A stretch of 5,174 nucleotides of DNA from JAYEJW01 sp034716535 (GTDB lineage: Bacteria > Pseudomonadota > Gammaproteobacteria > Chromatiales > Chromatiaceae), in NCBI GenBank assembly GCA_034716535.1, contig JAYEJW010000630.1, forward strand, positions 1-5,174. Direction: 5' to 3'. A model generated the notes under the pieces. It was not told where the DNA came from. It did no database searches and was given only the letters and a program-made list of their open reading frames with translations. Positions 1 through 5,174 of the stretch are shown here, piece after piece. Numbering within the stretch: position 1 is the first letter of the stretch; each line of letters opens with the position of its first letter. Position numbers and translations under genes: made by a program.

Positions 1-282
1 AACCCAGAATTCAGCCGAAAATTGACCGGAAGCCGCTCAAGCACTGATGGAGTATGGACTGCAGGGAGACGAGAGGAGCTTCCACATCAACAGGTTAGAG
101 AAAATAACCGTAGTTTGACGCGGTAGTGGAATAGCCGCTTTTTCCTTTGATGATCCATTCCTTGCGGTGCTGCCCAGGTTCACCGATCAGGTGTGGCGCG
201 AGTTACCGTCCATGGTTCCTGGATCCCGGCATTCCCTGCCGGGATGACGGGGTCAACTGCCAGCGCTAAGATGAGCTACAAA
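1..282. other. Intergenic region without a supportable gene
   Basis: All three plus-strand frames are closed: stops fall at 124-126, 23-25 (and again at 116-118) and 45-47. The minus strand offers only short peptides, the longest about 48 codons from a GTG and without a ribosome binding site. The DNA is visibly less GC-rich than the kinase gene. The 3' tail of a convergent plus-strand gene could enter from the left edge, for instance the frame open from position 1 to TAG at 124-126, but its peptide is not recognisable. Apart from the palindrome at 223-245, I see no promoter, RNA or other structure that I can defend. Confidence 0.6.
223..245. repeat. Perfect palindrome, REP-like intergenic repeat
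   Basis: Arms ATCCCGGCA (223-231) and TGCCGGGAT (237-245) are perfect reverse complements of 9 bp around the loop TTCCC (232-236). The flanks, CCTGG on the left and GACGG on the right, extend it to the form CCTGGATCCCGGC...GCCGGGATGACGG. This resembles the dispersed GTCATCCCGGC-type repeats of many proteobacteria. It begins 37 nt past the stop codon of the minus-strand gene. There is no T-tract on either side in either orientation, so a canonical intrinsic terminator is unlikely. It may still act as an mRNA 3'-end stabiliser or attenuator. Confidence 0.7.
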
Positions 283-3200
283 TCAGGTCTCCGGCGATCG
301 GTGCGGCTGCCCGGCAGTCGGTAGGGTGACCGCGACACAGATTCCCCGCACCGGGTCGGAACGGATCTCGAGCTGCCCGTCGTGGGCGTCGAGGATGCGC
401 TTGACGATGGCCAGCCCCAGACCCGTTCCGCGCGATTTGGTGGTGAAGAAGGGCTCGGTGAGCTTCTTTAGAATCTCCTCGGGGATCTGCCCTGGATTGC
501 TCACCTGGATCCGGACGTAGCGGCCGGCGGGGTCGGCCGTCAGGCTGGCCTGCACGGTCTCCTCGACAGCGATCGCCTGACAGGCGTTGGACAGGAGATT
601 GATGATCGCCTGCCTGAGCTTGTCCCGGTCGGCCGTGACAAAGACCGGTTCCGTGGGCCCCTCGTACTCGATCCGGCGCCGATCCTGCTCCGGCCCCTCA
701 AGTCCGTTCTCGATGGTCTCGCGGATCAGCTCACCCGGATCCAGGATCGCCGTCGCGAGCTGCTGCGGCTTGGCAAACAGCAGGATCTCGCTCAACAGGG
801 CCTGAAGCCGGTCCTTCTCCCCCCTGGCCAAGTTCAGGCGTTTCAACGCTTTCTCGGACAGCGCTTCCTTATGCAGGTAGTCGAGCGCCATCCCGATGGT
901 GGACAGGGGAGAGCGGATTTCATGGGCGATCATGGTGGCGAACTCGCCGATCGAGGCCAGACGCTGCCGCTCGGCCAGAACTGCCTGCGCGCGCTCGTAA
1001 TCCGCTTGGGCCCGTTGCCGCTCGAGCTCAGCACCCGCCCGGGTGGCAAAGATACGCAGCAGCGACTCGTTGTCCGGACTCTGTTCCAAGGGCTCGTCGT
1101 CCAGCACCGCGAGGTGTCCCAGAACCTCTCGATCGGCGCCGTGCATGGGGACGCCGAGATAGGACTCCAACCCCTTCTCCTTGGGAAAGCGCTCCTCCAG
1201 GCCGGCCGGATAGAAGCAGGTATCGCCGCCGATCACGTCTCGGCATGGCGTTCCTTCCAGCTCGTACTCCAGCTCGTCCACGAATTGGCCCTGGTCGACA
1301 AAGGCAAGGGTCCGGACCCTCGTCCGGGCGGCATCCGCGCATTCGGTGACGAAGGCCATGCGTACTTCCATCGCCTGCGACAGATGCAGCACCAGCTCCC
1401 TGAAAAAGCCGTCGCCGACGGCCCCGGCCGTGCCCGCCGCGACGGCGCTCAGGCGTTTCTCGGCCTTGTGCCGTCGCCCGGCCTCTCCCCGGACTTCCCT
1501 GAAGAGACGGGCGTTCTTCAAGGAGATGGCGGCCTGAGCGGCGAGCGCCTCTACCATGCTGAGACGTGCCGGGGTGAAGGCAGCGGTGACAAGGTCGTTG
1601 TCGAGATAGACGATGCCCTCCAGCGTTGATTGGTGCAGCATGGGGGCGCAGAGGATGGATTTCGCACGGCTGCTGATGACGTATGGATCCGAAGCCAAGT
1701 GCGCGTCCCGAAGCGCCTCGTCGACGACCAGGGTCCGTCGGGTATGCCGCACATAATTGACCGCCTTCCCCGCGGCTCGGGCACGCCAGTCGGCCCCCGC
1801 AGCTGGGTGGACCGAAAGTCCGCCGGAATCGACGGCGGCCTCGGCTACGGCGTCCAGGGCGCCGGCCTCCAGGCTGAATAGCATCGCGCGCTGCGCGCCG
1901 GCGCTTTGGACCAGCAGGCGCAACAGGATGTCCACCAAGCGCTCCGAGTCCACCTCGCCGGAGAGGGCGTGAGTGGCGGCAATGAGGGTGCTGGTGTCCA
2001 GGGGGTCATGTTCCGGCGCACCGGGCTTGGTCTCCGGTAGACACAGCCGGGCGGCTTCACGCACGAGATCGGGATGCCTCTCGGCCAGCCGCCGCACCTT
2101 GGCTGTGGCTCCCCAGCGCGCGTAGTCCGCGAGCGCGTCTGTCAGGTACAGCCGGGCCAAACGGGTGGTCCCGCGCGCCAGCCAGAATTCGGCGTACCGC
2201 TCCTTGGCCAAGGCCTGATGCTGTATGAAGCCGGCTTCGGTGGCCCCGGAAACGGCGGCCTCGTAGTGCTCGATGGCGTCCGCCGGCCGCCCGTCGATGC
2301 GGGCACGCTCGGCCTGCAGCAGGCGATGCTGGTGGGCAAAATTCTGGGGGCCGTTCCGCGCCCAAAGGCCCATGCGATCGGTCAGCTCGTCGAGCTTGCA
2401 CCGTTCCGCCTTGGTCAGTCCGGTGCGGGAGTCCTGCCCGCTGGCGGTCAGCGTCAGGGCGTGATAGAAGCACAGCCACGCGTCCCAGATCATGCCCCGC
2501 ACGCCCAGGGACACCCGCTGCGAACGCCGGGCCATGGCCCGAGCACCGGCGTAATCGCCGAAGGTATAGAGCAGGCTCAGCTTGGCGATGTGGTGGAAGG
2601 CGGTGAAGAAATCCACCTGGCGGTAACGCTCCAGGTAGGTGCTCTCGTCGAACTGCTCGTCCGACAGCCCGCCGAGTTCCCGGGTACGGCCCTGGAGGCT
2701 CAGGCCCCAGTGCAGCATGAGCTGGTGGGCGTCGTAGAAGCTGCGGTTTCTGACGCGTTCCAGAAAGCCGAGCTTCTCGCCGTAGTGTTGCTGAAACCGC
2801 TCCAGCTCCCAGCCGCTGAACAGGGCGTGCCAGCTCTCGTGGAAGCAGCCGTAGGCCGCGTAGACGAAATCACCGGACTCCAGGCCCGCGCTGTAGGCCG
2901 CGCGCGAGTATGGGAAGCTCTCCGCGATGGGCCGGCGCCAGAACCCGATGTAGCAGCTGAACATGTGGTTGACCTTGGCCCGCGCCCGCAGGTCGTCGAA
3001 GCGGTGGTTGACCGCGAGGGCCAGGCGGCCGAACTCGTAGGCGGCGGCGTAGTCGCGAAGGATGGCGCCCAACGTGATGGCGTGCGTGACATACCCGTAC
3101 GCCGACTCCTCCGTGTTGCCGTGCTCAAGGGACAGCTCCACCATGCGGGCGGCGATCAAGACGGTGAGCGGCTTGTCGCCGGAGATATAGGCCGGCGCCC

Positions 3201-5174
3201 ACAGGGTCATGAGCAGGCGCATGACCATGCGTGTCTCCGAATCCTGCATGCGCGGGAGGTCGGCGAGGCCGCCGACCGGGCGGTGCCCGATACGGCGTCT
3301 AATCCGCTTCATCGCCTCGTCGATGGCGGCTTGCGTCGTCTCGGTGTCTTTGGGAAAGCGAATGCCGAACAGGGCCAGGGCCGCCTTACCGGCTCTCACG
3401 GCCGCGGGGAATCGGGCCGTATTTTCGTATTGGATCATCCGTAGCAGGTAGGCCCGGGCTCGTTCCTGAGCGCCGCCCGATCTCTTGAGCAGCCGGCCGA
3501 TGTCCTTTTCGGCCGCCTCGAGCTGGCCGCACAGATAGGCGCACTCCGCCCGGCCCAAATACAGGGGATAAGCCAGCTCGTAGGCGTCGGACCAGAGGCG
3601 CCGTCCGAGTGACCGGATGCCGTTGTCGAAGTAGGTCAGGGCCGAGTTGAAGGCGGCGGACCGGCGCGCCCGACCGCCGGCTTGCAGGTTGAGCCGAGCC
3701 AGTCGATGCCTCTCATCGCGCGTCCGGAGCAACGGTCTCGCCTGATTCAGGTGGTCGGTGATCTCGAACAGACGTTCGCCGAAGTCCTCGGAAGGGAATT
3801 GTGCCATCAGCAGGGCGCCGATGCGCTGATGGAGTCGGGCGCGTTCGGCCGGGTCGATCCGCCGATAGGCCGCTTCCTGGACACGGTCGTGGCGAAAGGC
3901 GTAGACGTCCGCGCGCTTGGTCTCGATGAGGCCCTCCCGCAAGGGGGGAAGCAGGGCCGCGCGGATCGAGTCGACATCCAGGTCACACACCGTCACCAGC
4001 GTCGCGAGGTCGAAACGGTTGCCGATGCAGGAGGCGAGCTCCAGGACGGCGCGGCTGTCCGCGCGCAGCCGCTCGATCCGTGTCGACAGCAGGTCCACCA
4101 CATTGTCCGTCGGTTGGACGCGGCGGATTTCAGCCGTTTCCCAGGCCCAGCCCTCGGCCTGCCCGTAGCGGATGAGGCCATGGTCGAACGCGCTCGAGAG
4201 GAAAGTCCGGGCGAAGAACGGGTTGCCGAGGGTCTTCTCGTGGGCCAGGTGGGCCAGCGGGCGCACCCGCTCCGTCGCGCATCCGAATCCGTCCGCGAGC
4301 ATGGCCTCGACCTGCTCCTTGGAGAGCGGCCCCAGCGGACAGTCCGACACCGCCTCTCCCGCGCGGCGGATTTCCTCGATCGCGCTCATCAAGGGGTGCC
4401 GGGCGTCCACCTCGTTATCGCGGTAGGCACCGATGAGCAGGAAGCTTTCGGCTCCGGTGCCGCCCAGCAATGCCGTCATCAGGCCCAGACTCGCGCTGTC
4501 CGCCCACTGCAGGTCGTCGAGGAACAGGACTAGGGGATGGCCGCGCCGTGCCAATGCGGCGATGAACCGTTGGAACTGCAGCTCGAGGCGGTTTCGGTTC
4601 TCCATCGGCCCCAACTCGAGCACCGCGGCTTGGGGCCCGATGATGAGCTCGAGGTCCGGCACCACGTCCAGGATCACTCGGGCGTTGGCACCCAGGGCCT
4701 GGGTGAAGCGTCTGCGCCAGGCGGCGATCGCCCGGTCGTCCTCGGCCAACAGCTGGCGCACCAGGTCCGTCAGCGCCCGGATGAGGGCGCTGTAGGGCTC
4801 GTCGCGGTTGAGCTGGTCGTATTTTCCGGCGGCGAAGTAGCCCTTCGCACCCGCGACCGGCTTCTGCACCTCCAGGACAAGCGAGGTCTTGCCGATGCCG
4901 GCGTAGCCCGAGACCAGGAGCAGCTCGGCGCCACCGACGCCGACGCGTTGGAAGGCGGCCATGAGTTGTGCAACCTCCTGTTCGCGGCCGTACAGGCGCT
5001 CCGGAATCTCGAGGCGCTCGATCGGATCCTCGCTGCCCAGGGAGAAGGCTTGGACTCGGCCCAGGGTGCGCACCGCCTTGAGGCAGCGGCGCAGATCCGC
5101 AGCCAGGCCGCCGGCGCTGCGATAGCGCTCTTCCGCTGTCTTCGCCAACAGCTTCATCAGGATGTCGGAAACTG
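283..5174 (-). CDS. Trifunctional Ser/Thr kinase / AAA ATPase / sensor histidine kinase, 5' partial
   Basis: This is a very large cytoplasmic signalling protein that should sense a ligand or redox state through GAF domains, switch through a nucleotide-binding module and autophosphorylate on His. Counting from the Met at 5157, the domain order is: kinase C-lobe tail (to about 29), AAA_16/STAND ATPase (53-320, K90 in Walker A, D214-D215 in Walker B), winged-helix-like segment (350-450), TPR-like helices (480-1035), GAF1 (1065-1216), GAF2 (1232-1378), HisKA (1395-1463, H1412) and HATPase_c (1505-1614). The frame stays open upstream of that Met through V-S-D-I-L to the window edge. These residues belong to kinase subdomain XI and no Shine-Dalgarno precedes the Met, so the true start lies outside, probably 250-300 residues further on given the usual size of a Hanks kinase. 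The stop is TGA at 283-285. No frameshift or internal stop is seen. No receiver domain or partner gene is visible. The family call is strong, but the signal and targets are unknown. Confidence 0.95.
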   Translation of the reverse strand, partial: VSDILMKLLAKTAEERYRSAGGLAADLRRCLKAVRTLGRVQAFSLGSEDPIERLEIPERLYGREQEVAQLMAAFQRVGVGGAELLLVSGYAGIGKTSLVLEVQKPVAGAKGYFAAGKYDQLNRDEPYSALIRALTDLVRQLLAEDDRAIAAWRRRFTQALGANARVILDVVPDLELIIGPQAAVLELGPMENRNRLELQFQRFIAALARRGHPLVLFLDDLQWADSASLGLMTALLGGTGAESFLLIGAYRDNEVDARHPLMSAIEEIRRAGEAVSDCPLGPLSKEQVEAMLADGFGCATERVRPLAHLAHEKTLGNPFFARTFLSSAFDHGLIRYGQAEGWAWETAEIRRVQPTDNVVDLLSTRIERLRADSRAVLELASCIGNRFDLATLVTVCDLDVDSIRAALLPPLREGLIETKRADVYAFRHDRVQEAAYRRIDPAERARLHQRIGALLMAQFPSEDFGERLFEITDHLNQARPLLRTRDERHRLARLNLQAGGRARRSAAFNSALTYFDNGIRSLGRRLWSDAYELAYPLYLGRAECAYLCGQLEAAEKDIGRLLKRSGGAQERARAYLLRMIQYENTARFPAAVRAGKAALALFGIRFPKDTETTQAAIDEAMKRIRRRIGHRPVGGLADLPRMQDSETRMVMRLLMTLWAPAYISGDKPLTVLIAARMVELSLEHGNTEESAYGYVTHAITLGAILRDYAAAYEFGRLALAVNHRFDDLRARAKVNHMFSCYIGFWRRPIAESFPYSRAAYSAGLESGDFVYAAYGCFHESWHALFSGWELERFQQHYGEKLGFLERVRNRSFYDAHQLMLHWGLSLQGRTRELGGLSDEQFDESTYLERYRQVDFFTAFHHIAKLSLLYTFGDYAGARAMARRSQRVSLGVRGMIWDAWLCFYHALTLTASGQDSRTGLTKAERCKLDELTDRMGLWARNGPQNFAHQHRLLQAERARIDGRPADAIEHYEAAVSGATEAGFIQHQALAKERYAEFWLARGTTRLARLYLTDALADYARWGATAKVRRLAERHPDLVREAARLCLPETKPGAPEHDPLDTSTLIAATHALSGEVDSERLVDILLRLLVQSAGAQRAMLFSLEAGALDAVAEAAVDSGGLSVHPAAGADWRARAAGKAVNYVRHTRRTLVVDEALRDAHLASDPYVISSRAKSILCAPMLHQSTLEGIVYLDNDLVTAAFTPARLSMVEALAAQAAISLKNARLFREVRGEAGRRHKAEKRLSAVAAGTAGAVGDGFFRELVLHLSQAMEVRMAFVTECADAARTRVRTLAFVDQGQFVDELEYELEGTPCRDVIGGDTCFYPAGLEERFPKEKGLESYLGVPMHGADREVLGHLAVLDDEPLEQSPDNESLLRIFATRAGAELERQRAQADYERAQAVLAERQRLASIGEFATMIAHEIRSPLSTIGMALDYLHKEALSEKALKRLNLARGEKDRLQALLSEILLFAKPQQLATAILDPGELIRETIENGLEGPEQDRRRIEYEGPTEPVFVTADRDKLRQAIINLLSNACQAIAVEETVQASLTADPAGRYVRIQVSNPGQIPEEILKKLTEPFFTTKSRGTGLGLAIVKRILDAHDGQLEIRSDPVRGICVAVTLPTAGQPHRSPET
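316..645 (-). other. Domain: HATPase_c catalytic domain of the histidine kinase
   Basis: The N box is RDKLRQAIINLLSNACQAI (1511-1529) with N1520 and N1524. The G1 region reads VSNPGQIPEE (1552-1561). The F box is EPFFTTK (1568-1574) and G2 is GTGLGLAIV (1577-1585). The end is DPVRGICVAVTLP (1601-1613). The protein stops 11 residues after this, with no receiver or Hpt domain. The set is complete for a working kinase apart from a non-canonical G1 box. Confidence 0.92.
769..975 (-). other. Domain: HisKA dimerisation and phosphoacceptor
   Basis: The H-box is ASIGEFATMIAHEIRSPLS (1401-1419), with phosphoacceptor H1412 encoded at 922-924. The second helix of the hairpin runs through RLNLARGEKDRLQALLSEIL (1440-1459) and ends in LLFAKP (1459-1464). 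This is the ZraS/NtrB-like style of HisKA (HEIRxPL). The residue four after the His is S1416, where N or T is more common in HEIRNPL kinases. Confidence 0.93.
1024..1464 (-). other. Domain: GAF sensor domain 2
   Basis: Residues 1232-1378 carry the hallmarks of the GAF subtype that often precedes PAS or histidine kinase modules: GTPCRDVIGGDTCFYPAG (1302-1319), FP at 1324-1325, ESYLGVPMHG (1331-1340), VLGHLAVLDD (1345-1354) and RIFATRAGAELER (1368-1380). Two cysteines, C1305 and C1314, are nine residues apart. The segment between FP and ESYLG looks shorter than usual. A polar, probably coiled-coil linker (1378-1405) then joins this domain to the HisKA helix. Confidence 0.85.
1510..1965 (-). other. 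Domain: GAF sensor domain 1
   Basis: Residues 1065-1216 start with the SERLVDILLRLLVQSAGAQR helix (1071-1090) and the AMLFSLEAG strand (1091-1099). They continue through SRAKSILCAPMLHQSTLEGI (1163-1182) and YLDN (1184-1187), then FTPARLSMVEALAAQAAISL (1194-1213). This is the classic GAF layout of this histidine kinase family (S-I-L-C-x-P plus G-x-x-Y-L-D-N). C1170 is the usual Cys of that strand. The ligand is not predictable from the sequence. Confidence 0.9.
2053..3720 (-). other. Domain: TPR-like helical repeat region
   Basis: About 550 residues (480-1035) are rich in Ala, Leu, Arg and aromatic residues with a helix-turn-helix rhythm typical of TPR-like superhelices. Recognisable family stretches are LNLQAGGRARRSAAFNSAL (489-507), the CAYLCGQLEAAEKDIGRLL unit (539-557) and, near the end, LLQAERARIDGRPADAIEHY (946-965). 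That last unit is followed by a second one that includes DYARWGATAKV (1011-1021). Individual repeats are degenerate and I cannot count them reliably by eye. The likely role is a protein-protein interaction or ligand-binding scaffold linking the ATPase to the GAF-kinase half. Confidence 0.75.
3808..4110 (-). other. Domain: winged-helix-like segment after the ATPase
   Basis: Residues 350-450 contain the family-conserved phrases VVDLLSTRIERL (353-364), ELASCIGNRFDLATL (373-387) and FRHDRVQEAAY (421-431), followed by a helix with H443 and G447. In STAND-like ATPases the corresponding segment is a winged-helix module that packs on the nucleotide-binding domain. The fold here is inferred from position and conserved phrases only. 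Confidence 0.65.
4198..5001 (-). other. Domain: AAA_16 / STAND-type P-loop ATPase
   Basis: The domain opens with the family signature IPERLYGREQE (51-61). Walker A is GYAGIGKTS (84-92), with K90 encoded at 4888-4890. It continues through GKYDQLNRDEPYSAL (111-125), another strongly conserved stretch of this family. Walker B is LVLFLDDLQWAD (209-220), with the acidic pair D214-D215. A sensor-like stretch LLIGAYRDNEV (240-250) follows, then H254-P255-L256. All nucleotide-binding residues that can be checked are intact. By analogy with STAND NTPases it should act as an ATP-driven conformational switch between kinase and sensor halves; that role is inferred. Confidence 0.9.
5071..5174 (-). other. 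Domain: C-terminal end of a Hanks-type Ser/Thr protein kinase
   Basis: The first visible residues (V-S-D-I-L, then MKLLAKTAEERYRSAGGLAA and D-L-R-R-C-L) match the end of the kinase domain in this family, where a phrase like SDIVMKLLAKTAEDRYQSA is typical. R11 is the likely invariant Arg of subdomain XI. The catalytic loop (HRD), DFG motif and ATP-binding lobe would lie beyond the window, so whether the kinase is active cannot be judged here. Confidence 0.85.

Noticed and set aside
47..118. Small plus-strand reading frame of 23 codons (MEYGLQGDERSFHINRLEK...)
   Set aside because: It is very short, has no ribosome binding site before the ATG and no recognisable product.
88..159. Small minus-strand reading frame of 23 codons, basic peptide starting MDHQRKKRLFHYR
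   Set aside because: A purine-rich AAGGA directly abuts the ATG with no spacer, so it is unlikely to serve as a ribosome binding site. There is no other support.
223..245. The palindrome as a rho-independent terminator
   Set aside because: Stem and loop fit, but neither strand has a run of T after the stem, so a canonical terminator is not supported. It is kept as a REP-like repeat.
283..315. Possible C-terminal receiver or Hpt domain after the HATPase domain
   Set aside because: Only 11 residues (TAGQPHRSPET) remain before the TGA, so no further domain is present.
871..1629. Plus-strand open frame of 252 codons opposite GAF1, GAF2 and HisKA
   Set aside because: The opposite strand encodes clear GAF and HisKA motifs, and this peptide shows none of its own.
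2074..3444. Long plus-strand open frame of 456 codons opposite the TPR-like region
   Set aside because: It lies wholly antisense to the well-supported kinase gene. The peptide is rich in Gly, Ala, Val, Gln and Arg with no recognisable domain. Such antisense frames are expected in GC-rich coding DNA.
3682..4533. Plus-strand open frame of 283 codons opposite the ATPase and winged-helix region
   Set aside because: It is a mirror of conserved ATPase coding sequence (Walker B and following motifs on the minus strand) with no domain signature.

Overview
The window is filled almost entirely by one very large gene on the minus strand, which is cut off at its 5' end by the right edge. It reads from the right edge (position 5174) leftwards to a TGA stop at 283-285. 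The visible product is about 1629 residues. It matches the multidomain family usually named 'trifunctional serine/threonine-protein kinase / ATP-binding protein / sensor histidine kinase'. In order, it shows the last piece of a Hanks-type Ser/Thr kinase domain, a STAND-like AAA_16 ATPase with Walker A and B motifs, a winged-helix-like segment, about 550 residues of TPR-like helical repeats, two GAF domains, and a histidine kinase core (HisKA plus HATPase_c). No membrane segment or signal peptide is apparent, so the protein should be cytoplasmic. No receiver domain is fused to the C-terminus, so its phosphoryl acceptor must lie elsewhere.

The remaining 282 bases at the left are non-coding as far as can be seen. 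They are visibly less GC-rich than the gene and have stops in all three plus-strand frames. They hold one striking element, a perfect 9-bp inverted repeat with a 5-nt loop at 223-245. It lies 37 nt beyond the stop codon of the big gene and resembles the dispersed CGTCATCCCGGC...GCCGGGAT palindromes (REP-like) seen in many proteobacterial genomes.

The organism is probably a GC-rich proteobacterium, perhaps a gammaproteobacterium. This rests on the GC-rich codon use, the proteobacterial style of the palindrome, and the known spread of this family (cyanobacteria, myxobacteria and various proteobacteria). The taxonomic call is an inference.

Functionally, a single polypeptide seems to combine two phosphorylation chemistries (Ser/Thr and His) with an ATP-driven switch and two small-molecule or redox sensing modules. 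Residue numbers below count from the Met at 5157, which is an internal residue and not the start. I found no RNA gene, CRISPR array, insertion sequence or clearly new system.
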